In this document: positions 35,111 through 47,069 of the stretch, one piece after another
Position numbering within the stretch: position 1 is the stretch's first letter
Layout: each line of letters opens with the position of its first letter
Assembly (NCBI GenBank): GCA_944472155.2
Contig: OX235277.1
Span: 10,426,804 to 10,490,803, forward strand
DNA: 64,000 nucleotides
DNA from: Trichobilharzia szidati
Lineage: Eukaryota > Platyhelminthes > Trematoda > Strigeidida > Schistosomatidae
Direction: 5' to 3'
Notes under the pieces: model-generated
Database searches by the model: none
What the model was told of the DNA's origin: nothing
The model's input: the letters and a program-made list of their open reading frames with translations, nothing else
Translations under genes and position numbers: made by a program

Positions 35111-37137
35111 TTAGTTACCACAATGAGAATTTCGACAATTATTTTCACAACAGTCTTCATCTACCTCACAACGTCCATGCCTTCGTTGACAACAGAATTG
35201 AATACCTGTTGATTTGCGACGTCGACATCGAGAAGGGTTGCAACACTTTTCAAACTTGGAACTAGCGAAATCGTCATTCCAACACTCACAAGAATTACCT
35301 TTGAAAGAAAACAAATACAATGATATTGGTATTTCATGTAAAAGAATGACAGAGTAAGCTTCGAAAGTTAACATGAAATTGTCAAGAATGAATAAGTCGA
35401 TGAATTATTGCGAGATAAAACATTCACATTACTAACTTAACGCCACTTTTCGTCTCGATTTGTAAGCGACGTCAGTTTGACTCTAGTAAATTGTAGTCAG
35501 AGATCAGGTTCACTTCATAGTTGGCAGAAATCTGCCATCCATTTACGCTCAATAATGTTATCAACTAGCATACATTGAAATGACAGAGATGCAGAGAGTT
35601 TATTCAAGGCAACCGAGGCATGTCCTGAAAACCTTGTCAAACTTCCTATAAATATGTGAATATCTACTGATCACTGTTATTCATCGGAATGCCAATAATT
35701 ATCTCCATTTTGTTCAATGACTAGTGTGTCGTGCATTGAAACTGAAATTAATTTATAAGTACACAAATTTCACAAATTTCGTTCTCTGTTTCCTTTTATG
35801 CAATGTAATAATGCAGACATATGCACATCAGTGAGCATACATTTCAACAGATCTATTTTCCTGATTCGACTATCCATCAAGTGTACAAGGATGAAACAGT
35901 GTGATTGACACACGAAGAGTGTTCATTCAGATGGCGTAAGCGTGGAAATTACAAAGTGATACGGATGTACCACAAAAGTTTGGGAGAAGGAGACGAGCTA
36001 CACTGATTTGTGATTAGTTGATTATGAGAAGAAGAAGTCTACAGTCATGATCGCAATTCTCAAGATGTAGGACATGCAACATTCTGTTGCGCAAACCGTT
36101 CACAAAAAACTCTCATCACATGGCTTTGATACTAAGTTCTTACAAATTCCATCAGTGGCCGAGAAGTCGGAATCTTTGGAGGAAACCTTATTCCAATGAA
36201 AATTGGAGAAACTGTGCAAGATGTCTGAGATGCAGTTTTATTCTTTCAGTCGACTTCTTTTATTTCCAATACACCTAATTAGATGAACTTGAAACTTCAG
36301 ATGAAATCAAGTAATTTTCATAAATCTTCCATTGAGAGATAAACAGAATGTAAAGCAAAGTATGAAGAGATATCTGTTGGTAATAAATGGGTTATTGACA
36401 GTGGTGAGTCCCAGACTGCATCGCCGTATATGTAGGAGAAACTACCAGCAAGCTAAGTAAAAAGTGAAAGAGCATTAACGATGTCTGAAGGTGGCTCCAA
36501 AGATCTCTGCAGACCTAAAGAAGCTAGAAACAGGTCAGCAGTGGTACCTCATTCGACAGAAGAAGCAGAGTACGACGATGTACATCAAGCAATAAACAGT
36601 GTGCATTGTGTGTACAGTTACACATGAGAAAAAGACCAGTTACGACATAGTGAAGATTTAACCGATTCAGAAACCTCATCTAAGTCATAGCTATGCTTTA
36701 GATTGGAGACGCGGATCTACCGAAAACAATCACAATGCTTTCCCATTCTTAAGAATATCAATATTTCACACATTTCCTTGCTATCGGATTCATCTAATGT
36801 AAACATGACACTCCGAAATTGACAAAGCATCTCATGCTCACAAACACAATTATCATGCAAGTTATCAACAGAGTGAAGTTGAAGTCTACCCTCGTGAACG
36901 CCTCTACATCAACGACATTACTACACAAAGTAAATCAACCGACATTCAGAATAGCTGAACAGTAAATTAGTCATCTACCAAATTTCAAATAATACCCAGC
37001 CTGCCTTATGAATACAAATCTACTATAATCACAGTAAAATGCACATCACAAGAAAACATACCTGAAGCCCGTACAACCTGGTCGCCCATCATCACAACTG
37101 ACAATACCAATATCGTGAGCAACGTAGAAGTGTGCAT
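35111..37137 (-). CDS. secreted 12-cysteine knottin-like peptide, copy B (two exons)
   Basis: Predicted join of exon 1 (37137 down to 37062, 76 bases) and exon 2 (35298 down to 35111, 188 bases), 87 residues, stop TAA. Exon 1 differs from copy A at only 2 of 76 bases and ends CTTCAG/GTATGT in phase 1. Exon 2 follows a better polypyrimidine acceptor than in A (TTTGTTTTCTTTCAAAG). The intron is 1763 bases. All twelve cysteines and their spacing match A and C, as does the invariant CRR-x-KSTG segment in the middle. Other residues are mostly changed: by hand count about 69 of 188 bases differ from A, against about 5 percent in adjacent intron. The TATA box is at 37177-37183. The poly(A) hexamer is AATAAC in place of AATAAA, which may weaken 3' end formation. 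Function unknown; a secreted disulfide-rich peptide is the safe statement. Confidence 0.8.
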
Positions 37138-37176
37138 CGTCGGATTATTATTGCCACAGTGTAAAGGGGAAAGCCA

Positions 37177-37183
37177 TTATATA
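37177..37183 (-). promoter_or_regulatory. TATA box of Cys-rich gene B
   Basis: TATATAA on the minus strand, 40 bases before the ATG at 37137. It is in the same place as the TATA-like site of gene A, inside an almost identical 80-base region. Confidence 0.55.
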
Positions 37184-37961
37184 TTTCCCACTGTATCCAA
37201 ATGGTGGACATATCTATGCCATTGTGTTCACACACGAATGAAGATTGTTCACACTGGAACATGAGTGAACATTTTGTTATTCACAGGGATTCGTGGAAAC
37301 GTAGTCAGTGTAGTGAGATCAATGAGAAGAACACGAGTATTCGTCACGTAATTTATTGTAATTGAATGTAACATTTTGGTTTTAAACGGTCTCCATGTGT
37401 AGTTGTATTGTGTGCATTGTGGAATAGACCAAGTCAATTATTATAATTCTATTCCAATAGTTGTTTGCACACACACATAAGTTCTACTTCTTCACTGCAA
37501 ATGATCATACTGACTGTTCGAATTGTTATTTTCATTCTCATTTTGTATTCGAATGAATGTGACTAAAATATGGTAGACGCCCTGTGCATAATCTCGTTGG
37601 AAATAATAACAAAATATACAGAACTTGTTGTTACACGCGAACGAATAATGTAACAGAATTATGAATAATTTGAATTCCATGTTACATGTGGAACATGGAT
37701 GGAAAATGAAGAGGAGAGAGGAACCAGTTGGGCATTGACGAAGTGAGATCGACATGACTTACTGTATATTATACTTGCAAATGAATACAAACTTTTGTGT
37801 ATCTTTGAATTCAGTCCTGTGTTCGATTTTCAGATTACCGCGCACAGAGAAATGTAAACGCCTGATTGAAACACATTATCAGCGTAGTCGAGGTATAAAT
37901 TTCAGCATGATATTAGGCACCACAATAATTATATCGACAGACTGGTCGACAGTCTCAAATG

Positions 37962-38648
37962 CTATTTCGCGTGTGATAGTGATTCCCAAGTAGTGACGCC
38001 ATTCGCAATAGAACAGTCATATGCCACGTTTGAAACGGATTCATTGAAACACCACTGCGAAGTGACTGAAATCCGGAGAATGCATCTACCCTGTTGGTGA
38101 CATATACGGTTGAACCCATTTAAACTGTCACTCTCACATTCATGCAGGTCTCTTAGTTGAGAATCGATTTGAGACTCAATCCCACAATTCGCACATAGTA
38201 GCGTTTCTCGGATGAATGAGGTTAATTCCTGTCTCATATTAAAGTAAAATTTGTATTTAAAGCATATTCGAGCCCGGAATATTGACCCTGAATCACATTT
38301 CAGATGAGTGTAGAAATCCTGACGTGTCTATTAGACAGCATTCTTAAGAATCTACGAAACGTTTCAAATCATTATAAAGTTGGGTTAATATATCAGTCTG
38401 CCATTGGAAGATTATGTAGAAGAAGATTCAAGTACGAGTGATTGCTCTGCATAGCCCAGGACACACAACACAGTCATTCCTCACAATCTCTGAAAGGAGG
38501 CGATTCAGAATTGAAAAGAGTAATCACTGATCAAGGAATACACTCTTCAATATCTTCCTCATCACCTTCGACAGCTGTATGCGCACAATAGTCAAACAGT
38601 AATTGTTATCTGCAAGACAACTAATAAAATCCACTCAGCGATGGTCAT
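37962..38648 (-). CDS. candidate secreted protein, co-duplicated (unit 2 copy)
   Basis: Counterpart of 15331-16023. The 91-codon frame (38237 to 37962) keeps the core RICHQQGRCILRIS and ESVSNVAYDC. It differs at about 18 residues, clustered in the middle (the DLHECESDSLNGF part), and has two extra cysteines. The signal-peptide-like frame at 38648-38592 starts MTIAEWILLVVLQITIT. The possible phase-0 splice (38598 to 38228) uses the same weak GTTTGA donor and GAGACAG acceptor as unit 1. Retention of the frame across copies supports coding. The weak donor and lack of a strong family match leave structure and function open. The resemblance to a SUEL-type lectin domain is tentative. Confidence 0.4.
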
Positions 38649-39029
38649 AACTTGTGCATATGTCAATCCTCACAAACTTCATAAAAAGTAAATGAATTGG
38701 AAGTCATGAAATGTGAAGGATTCGTTTGTACACCTGTATTAGTCAACAAGTGATATGAGGAATGGACGCCTTCAGGATGGATTGTCAGAGATGCAATCTA
38801 TGCCGTGTAGAGTATTCATGAATTTGCTGATGTAATGCCTGCCGGCTTAAAAATAATACGTGAGAATGTGATTGCATGACAGAAATTTCTGTTATTGTTG
38901 AGCGATTGATTACAGCACTGCTCTTTGAATCATTTGGCAACTACTGGCTTCAGACAGTTTCTTTGGCACACGATGGAGCAAAGAGATTGTTGTACTTGAG
39001 CAATGTAGTCTGGCTGATCTAAGTGTTTT

Positions 39030-40004
39030 AGCATCTATCTTCATGTCAAGCCTGGAGAAAACAAAGTTGAAGCGTGCAGTTGATCAAACAACTTCCTATT
39101 GTGGATATGTCGATGGCACATTTGTAGTATGCGACAACGAAATCCTGCCTCCCAACTACTCAGACTATTCAACAACGCACATTCAAATATTGTATATACT
39201 ATGAAAAATGAAAATGATGGAAAGTTGCGTTTCCTTGAGATTGCCATGCAACGCCTAGAAGATGGTAGTCTCCACAGGTTGATTTACTAAAAGTTGACAT
39301 GGAATGGACAATACGTACATTTTAATGGTTTTCGTCCAAATAGCTACAAACGAGCACTAGTCAAGACTCTGTACTATAGAGCGAGGAAAATATGCTCTGC
39401 AGAGAAATTAGAGGAAGTATTTACGATTCTCGAAAAGGTGCTGGAAAACCACGGTTCTCCTCAAGGATTCATTAACAAATTTGAAAGATGTGAAGGCTCA
39501 AACACCAAACAAATCACAGTCGGTTAAAAGCCTGTCTTCATACAACTAGATTTTCAAGGTGAAAACATCGCTGAAATGGTCAACAGTAGACTGAGAACGT
39601 CACTAGCCAGAGCCTATCCTGCAGCTAAGTTGGTTCCCGTCCATCGAACAACATGCTCTTTGGTGCAGTCAAAAGTCGATAGATACCCTTCTCATGTTAA
39701 CTCTAACTGTGTATACAAATTTTTGCATGTATCTGCGGGAGCAGTTAGAATGGGAGAACAGAAATAAGTGCATACCTCCAATTTTCTGAACATGTGCCGA
39801 AAAGCCAACTTCTCAAGGGAACACGCACTTACAGCAATGCCATTACCACACATCTCCTTGATTGATATGGGTCATGAGGTGGAAATCGAGAAATGCTTTA
39901 AAATTATCAATAGACAAAAGGAGCTCTATTCTCCTCAAGTTTGCCGAAATAATCTCTATCAAATGCTTGAAAGGAGATTTGTGTGTTCAGAAAGAAGCAT
40001 TTAA
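39030..40004 (+). pseudogene. PLE reverse transcriptase C-part and GIY-YIG endonuclease, broken
   Basis: YVDGTFVVC at about 39105 is the YVDD motif with its second catalytic Asp changed to Gly. It is followed by KLRFLEIAMQRLEDGSLHR, a stop, GQYVHFNGFRPNSYKRALVK (thumb), and after another stop the connector RLRTSLARAYPAAKLVPVHR. The endonuclease start NSNCVYKF follows. The CxCG...YIGR core is frameshifted. The tail EIEKCFKIINRQKEL matches the intact endonuclease frame at 51247-51606. Clearly dead. Confidence 0.8.
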
Positions 40005-40450
40005 TAGTCTTTCATTGCCCTGGTGACTGGATTTCTTTATTCGCTTATTTGATTACGTGATCTTTGACTTCAGCCTAACTCCCTTTTATAATCTGTAATT
40101 TTGCTTGTCTCTTCTTTCTATGATTTCAGTTGAACTTAGTAAATTGTTACCGAATTTATAAGTCACTCTGCATCTAACGCATATCTCGACTTGTTTGCTC
40201 AACTCCTTTAACATTGTATGCATAGATTTATTATGTTTATACTTGAACTGCCTGTGTAAAAACAATCTAAGCGCGAATTTCTGAGCACTGTTCACTAATT
40301 GTGTGACTTTCTGTCAACTGACAACATGTGAAATTTGCAGGTATGTAAAAACTTTTCTGTACGTAAAACCTCATAATCTATTTAGGCTGTAAGCAGGCAG
40401 CTGATGAGAAGGCAACAAAATAAATGATGGTACCATTATATTCTCCATGT
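39030..40450 (+). mobile_element. Penelope-like element, 5'-truncated
   Basis: Plus-strand RT end, connector, GIY-YIG endonuclease and 3' UTR. The 3' end (GCAGCTGATGAGAAGGC near 40393, then AATGATGGTACC) matches the 3' end of the PLE at 50884-52034. It lies just beyond the unit 2 gene block and is absent from the same place in unit 1. Confidence 0.8.
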
Positions 40451-40629
40451 TATTCAGAACCTGATGATGAAGTTATTGAAAAGAGTATTCTTTGTTTAGT
40501 ATCCATTCAGAATGCTGGAATTCATAACTCTAGGTGTTGTTTACAATTATGCCTAATTGGCATAATAAAAATGATTGAAAGCCTAATGTAATCCATAGAT
40601 GTTCCTTGATATATCAGTAAATATATAAT

Positions 40630-41480
40630 GAGTAATTTGCGTGTCAACTGTTACTTACAGGAAATGATAAAAACGCATTTCGGCCTTCAAAAGTAGAACA
40701 GTTGTTTAGAAATATACGTTACTTTCGCCCCTAGTTTTCTCTTCAATTGAAATTTACATGCAAAGTATTTTTATGCTTCGTGATTTACGGTTAACTCATC
40801 CAAGAAACTGAATCACGAAGGAAAGCGATGCAGATGCCTGGATGAATAATTATTCAAGTGAGATATCACGGATAAAAAATAACTCTTTTATATACACGGC
40901 GTTTAAAAGTATTCATTGTAAAGGCTAGTTTGCAATACTGGATAAAATAAGTCTCCTTTCGTAGATTATGAAGAGAAGCTACAAATCCAGCGGAGTTCGA
41001 TAGAATTTTTGAGAATATTTACTAGCGCAGTTGTCAAGAAACGTTTGAAATCCGCTAAAATTCAGTTTGATCTAGTAAATACTGCCATTTCTTTTCTTTG
41101 TGAGCGTATATTGCGGAAGTTGCCTGTATGATGCAATGGAACATGCCACGCGTTACATAAAATGAGAATGATTTTCTTAGGATAAAGGAAACACTTCACA
41201 AATACTCCACCTTAAACCTGCAAACATTACATTGCTACAGTAGCCGTTTCTTCTTTTATCGTGATTCAAAACCTTTTGAAAGTATCTCTGAGTGAAATTG
41301 GCTTTTTCTCTATTAACGATGGAGAACGTGCATAATTGTGTTATAGAAAGTAGGTGATTTGATGCATCTCAGTCATGTTATATACTACTGATAAGCTGAG
41401 TAGTTAATCAGTCCTTTTCAAGTATAAGGGCACAAAACCTTGAGGTAGGCAATACACTCCCAGTCTATGAGTGTCTAAAA
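40630..41480. repeat. diverged copy of 6190-7060
   Basis: See 6190-7060. This copy lies right of the unit 2 genes, whereas the other lies left of unit 1. That fits an earlier unit 0 starting before the window. Confidence 0.6.
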
Positions 41481-41489
41481 TACTCAAGA

Positions 41490-42680
41490 ATGTAAGTGTA
41501 TGTGACAAGACTGGTCATTTCTTTGTTTCTGCCTTTATTTAGTGACCTCATGAAACAATCTCTGTACCTGAATTCGTATCTAAATATGGCCTGGTTTATT
41601 TATTTAGTGAGAGGTAGTATAGCTTGGATATTCATTCAGTTCCTTAATACAAGCTCGATGAGGTTGATTTTAATCCTTTCTGTAATCAGAACTACTGATA
41701 GTTTTTAATGAAATGGTTTGTGTTTAATATTTTCTTTATGTCCACTTAATCGAATGGAACACAAAGAATATCCTGATACCAAAGAATCTTTTAATCTCTT
41801 TACTAACCAGGGCCCAATCTATAATAACTTTAAGGGATGAAAGTCAGGAATAATGTAAGTAGTTGAATTACATTCACAATTAAAAGGATTGAGTGATTAT
41901 AGGGTGGTTGGACGAGTATCCTGCGAGTAAGTGGGTAGAGTTGAAGACAGTGGCGAGAAAATTGTGAGCAGCTATAACCTCACCAAGGATGGAATTCGAT
42001 ATCTTAAGATCACATGCCACATAGATGTTTTCCTTGATTGCTGAAAGTTTATGTTATGCATAAACATTCTTCAATAAATCGAAGAATTTATAAGCAGCAA
42101 TTAACTTGACGATGACTACGTCCACTAAATTATCACCTGCACTGTAGCTTTCAAAATAAAGACAAGCCATTAGAAATTTCTGTATATATGTTGTCTCTCA
42201 TACATGTAAGTATCAGGCAGGAATTGTTCACGTTTAAATCAGAAGAATTTAGTTATGAACTCCTGGTTGAATATTAATGAAATCAAGTTAAGGAGAACTG
42301 AAAAATAATTTGAAACATTCCACACAATACTCATTATGAGACAGCTGAGGAACTCATTTTATATGTATATATACCTAGGAAATATAATCTCACTGTCGTT
42401 TAACTAGCAGTTTTTCCCCAGTTGTATACAACTTGACAAATACAAAATAATCACAGAAGATTTGATCGCACATGTTTTACACAGTTGCAACGAGAAATTG
42501 ATCATGATGTAGGTTAATGAATACTCAAGACTCTAATGAATCCACTCCTGTACAACGAATATTCTTGAAAGAAAAAAGATGCAGTCGAAAATGCTTCAAT
42601 ACACACAAAGTTTTACTACAACAAGTTGCGTAACTAAATCGAAGATGAACCTGTGTCACATAGTTTCATCCCAACATGCC
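41490..42680. other. intergenic, no gene recognised
   Basis: A plus-strand frame at 41496-41708 is hydrophobic and lacks a recognised domain. Nothing else is supported. Confidence 0.4.
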
Positions 42681-42689
42681 AACAAGTCT

Positions 42690-43130
42690 TTAGGTTTATT
42701 ACGGGACGTCCACTTGTACCGTTTCTAGCAGACAATTTCACGAGAAACCTAAGAGAAACATTCATGGAGTTTTGATTCAGTCAGACCTCTATGACATGTA
42801 TGTTGATGATGGATTGGGCATATGTGATTGCTTTATTGACATATTTCAAACACCAAGCCTATTGAGAAATGAGTATCCTTGAATAAATTAAAACTGGAAC
42901 AACTTTCGTTTTCTTGAATGACATATCAAGCGTTGTATAAATGGTATAAATAAAAGCTACACCAACAGAAAAGAAACCTGGAGGCCTATATACCTGTAAC
43001 TAAACAGCTTCAATTCCATAAATTTCAAAATAGGATTAATCCGAATATATTTTGATAGTGCATGAAAGCTTTATTTAGAGAAATATACGAAGAAGAATTG
43101 TTTTTTTTTGTAAAAAGATGCTTACAGTGT
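42690..43130 (+). pseudogene. PLE reverse transcriptase fragment with YVDD
   Basis: Readable in pieces across frames: GRPLVPFLADNF (the GSPLGPxLADIFM motif of PLE reverse transcriptases), MYVDDGLGICDCFID (intact YVDD), then FRFLE..IKRCINGINKS and KIGLIRIYFDSA (the thumb motif, KRNLIRTLFDRA type). Many stops and small shifts are present. It was not visible as a long open frame. Confidence 0.7.
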
Positions 43131-43139
43131 TATGACTAC

Positions 43140-45200
43140 TCACAGAAGTTCATGAATGAAGAAACAAATTATTCAAAATAGCGAACTTCAGAGTTCGCCT
43201 TCAAAGAATATGATATTGGTGTCAGAGTAAGACAGAATGAACTCTGCACTGAAAGCAAACGATCCAGCTGCCTAGTTTGTTTGTGTGAATCAATCGAAAT
43301 GTTGCTTGAGACAATGAAATTGGAATGAACCACACTTGATACCACCTTTAACTGCATTTGCCAATTTACATGTGTGTATCTTAAGACGGACTTCCTTATC
43401 GAAATAGAGAGTAAATGCGTTATTGTCCGCATCTCTGAACGCACACACACACACAAAGGCTATGACTGAGGAACTTATGAGTGTTGAGGAGTATGATTTC
43501 ACACGATTTAGTGGATAGAATAATGATAATCTGCTTCCTCAAAAAAAAATCACCTATAACGTAGTATGGAATTCTTAGTGTCTATCACAAGTTTGCATCA
43601 TATTTACTGAAAATATAAATAAAGGTAACGATAGAAATTTTCTCACTCTTACAGTAGTCAAATGTGCCAAGTATTAGTGTTATTATTTCAAACAATAGTG
43701 CTGATACACTGGAAATTTTAGCGTGTTATAGAGTATTAAATCTAATGTTCTCTTGATTTAGTATGGTGAAGGGAAAAATAATAAGTATGACAGAGCTTAA
43801 AAGACGTCTTCCGTATAATGAAGCTCACCAACTACGATTAATGTGAACTTCACTCTTCAATTAAGTGTATTATGTTCTTTTGATCGGTAAGGTTGAAACA
43901 GCTGCGTATTGAGAAAACGCAAGACTAATATAGATCTTCAGTGAAAGGAAGGAGAATTCAAAGCCTCACGCACGACTTATTTGTTCCAACGCGTAAGAAG
44001 ACAAGAACTGAGAAACCACTATAAATTTTAAAAGAAGAAAAGTATTATCGAATTTACCGTAAAAGGATGACGGAATCAAAAACACCCTGGTTTTAATTTT
44101 CATAGGGATGAGTTTTAAAATAGCTTTAATGAAATTATGGATGCAGTCATCATTGTATACTTAACTTGATAGCAGATTACAGCATTTCAAGCATTTCAAT
44201 AAACACAAATGGCCACTTTAAATCAATTAAGAAGATCAGATGTTTGGTTTGAAATAATGAGAAATAAGAATATCCAGCAGTGAACCCACTAATATCCTGC
44301 CACTCAGCAATACTAATATGGAAGTGAATCGTGCACACAGTGAGGAAATCATTGAGTCATGTTGAAAATTATACAAGTCCCCTAAGAGAGAAAAGAGGTG
44401 GCGATTTGTATGGGGATTGATGGTTAACTTGAGGGAGACCACATTTTAACAACAGAAGACAAGAAATTTGGTAAAGGAATGTTTACCTACTATTTGATAT
44501 AAACATATATGGAACTAAGACATACCTCATAACACAATTATCATTTGTACTGATCCTCCGTGTTGTGTTACTCTGCCCTTAGTGTTTTGTTTCTTTGTTA
44601 ACTTTTCCTGTCTACCATGTTTTGGAGCAGTTCTGGTAAATTTCCTTTCTTTGACGCCGAATCTGTCGCTCCTGTATTCGATATTTTTGTACCGATGAAT
44701 GTCTATATATATACTACTGATAAATCTTGTCGGTAGTACACGCCACGATATGAAGAGAAACTGTAGGCTTATCGACCACTTGTAAATGGTGACAAAGTTC
44801 TAAGTGGAATGGATGTAACCTGCCAAGACTATACTGGGATTGCGAGCTTTCAGTGCAGTTAACATAAATTACGCATTTCTCATCTACAATTGTTACAATT
44901 CTCAGCTTTCTTCAACACCTTATTAGAAATAGTTGCGGATGGACAGGATTTCAAACGCGTTTTCTGAAATCTTATCAGATGAATAAATATCCCAGGCCTT
45001 CAAATAAAAAAGATATTTCTCTGAGAGTATACAGATAAATGCTAGGGTAAACCACATGCTTTGTAATTAAGGAACACTAGGTATTCATTACATTCTGGGC
45101 AAGAAGTACCTCAGAAAGTAATTTTTACGCTCAATTATTGCAGCATTGGTGATACATTTATTTTCCGACACTTTCCAAAGGTTTTTTTATTAAGGGACTA
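43140..45200. other. intergenic, no gene recognised
   Basis: Open frames 43169-43456, 43290-43502 and 44236-44442 (minus) have no recognised domain. The first partly derives from a (CA)n tract at 43441-43455. Confidence 0.4.
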
Positions 45201-45213
45201 TTGCTTGAGATAC

Positions 45214-45501
45214 TCATAGCCTCCCTTCATCCAAAAGAAGCATCCGACTCCATAAGTCTGCTCTTTGTGTCAACATCTGATTGCGAGGTGTGGTTTCCTC
45301 ATAAATACAAAATTGTGCTAAATTAGAATTAAGAGAGTGCATTCCTGTAAGATGATGGCGCCAGCAGGATACTAGGATACTCAGAACACTCAGACGACAG
45401 TTTCGAGTATTTCTAACTTTCACTTCGGGCCTAGCACATGTAAAGTGATGCAGCGTAAGTGATCTGTACCACCTCTTACTCCCTGATTGAGAAGTGATCA
45501 T
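45214..45501 (-). other. unrecognised open frame, basic and Trp/His-rich
   Basis: A 95-codon minus-strand frame has a segment LHHFTCARPEVKVRNTRNCR and later LVSCWRHHLTGMHSLN. The composition is more protein-like than in neighbouring chance frames and GC content is locally higher. I do not recognise it. It may be a piece of a retroelement. No start context, splice sites or second copy were established. Confidence 0.25.
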
Positions 45502-46679
45502 ACTGCATATATAAACCAGATAACTTCATGACTTTGAGATATCTCGCTACCTCTAAAAGGATGAGTATGAAGTACCGTTTTCGATTGCGCTCTACTTCAG
45601 AGCTTCGAGATACGGCCACTTAGCTTGGAAACGTTCGGGGTGAAAAGAGGGACCAGCAAGAGTGATACACAGTTAAAACATGTGTTAGATTTAAATGTTG
45701 GTATAAACATACACAGACACATATTTTATGGCAAAATTGAAGCCTTCAGTGGCTTCACTTTAGAAACACTTATAAAGTGTGAATTCTTTGGAAGAACATA
45801 ATTGAGAGGCAGTGCTGTGTTGTGTCATGACGAGATTTACCTCCGTTTGAATCAGATGTAATGGAATTTATTTCTTCTGTGAGGAGAATACTTACTGTTT
45901 TTCAACTATCACTAATCCTCTTTCTTCCATTTTCACGTCATCTTTCCTTCTTTCCTTTTTCTTTCTTTGTGGTAAACTCAACGTAGACAAAGAGATTAAA
46001 CTGGTTGCTTCATTGTTTTTTTGTTATACTTTGCATAAAGTGTTGTGAATAATAATTACCTCGTAACAGTCTGCGTAAAAACGGAGGAAAGAGAAACAGA
46101 AGCAGAGAACGACAGAAGATTGGCAACTAAGATCTTTTGAATAATTTATTCAGTCTAACAAAGTTGTGTGCTAATTCCGGTTGGCAGTAAAAAAAAAGAA
46201 TCAGTAAGGTGAAAAAAAGAGATTTAGAAAGACATCAAAAAGAGCACTGTTAGTCAGAGTATGTACTTCATGAATTTTAAATAGGGCAGAGTTTATTACG
46301 CCTTTGTAATAAATCAAAGTAGGTCTGTCTGGATCAAGAATGACATGTGTTAAATTGAATGTCAAACAATATATGTACTAAGAGATAATTTTATTTTAAA
46401 GGGGCATTCTAATCTGCATTTTATGATAAAAGTAGTATGATGCTTGTATGCATGATTATTGTCATTACTTATTAGGCATTCCTTGGGACATAGTGCTTCA
46501 GAATGCCATCTTCTTTGTACTTGGTTTTCCTCATATCATTTTTGAGTAGCTTACTTCCTCTCCTATTAATCTGCTTCGTGTTATCCTCGAACCGATAGCC
46601 GACTCGTTACTTCCTATTTGGGTTCAACTGCAGCCTCAGTATGTGGTGTGACTCAGCAATCTCTAAACTTTATGTCTAA

Positions 46680-47060
46680 CTCACATCCATTTACGTCTTC
46701 TTATGTATTGGGTAATCGGTTGATGTCTGGTTCCCTGCCTGCCTCCTTGTAAATATTCTTTTTTGTTAGACATAAAACATAAATCATAAGCTAAGTCCAT
46801 ATTTTCTAGAGTTTTTGCTATTCCACAGTTTGACTCTCCTCCCACTTCCAGTAGTCTGGCTGTGTACTGCTCCATCTGATCGTCAAGAGCATCATAAGTT
46901 TTAGTGAGTATCTGTGCCTCGCTACTGTCTTGACTTCAAACGATTCAGTTAGAATTCCTTTGTGAATAACTAAGCACATTACATTGTCATCATCATTGTG
47001 TTCAGGGAGGTTAATCAATGTTTCGCTCTTTATGCCATTAGACTTGAGTAAAATCAATCT
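46680..47060 (-). pseudogene. RTE reverse transcriptase remnant
   Basis: The minus strand reads VIHKGILTESFEVKTVARHR (cf. the SFEVKTGVRQG motif) and, in the next frame, LENMDLAYDLCFMSNKKEYL (cf. LDFADDLCLMSHKIEDL of the element at 5105-6190). The catalytic YxDD is lost (AYDL) and frames are shifted. Confidence 0.65.
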
Positions 47061-47069
47061 TCCACCTCA

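Larger units (their letters stand above)
34500..38950. repeat. gene block of tandem unit 2 (copy of 11740-16310)
   Basis: Continues the colinear match to unit 1. It contains Cys-rich gene B (35111-37137) and the co-duplicated secreted-ORF candidate (37962-38648). The intron portion 35838-36565 differs from unit 1 but matches unit 3 (63800-64000), so B and C are closer to each other here than to A. Confidence 0.85.
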
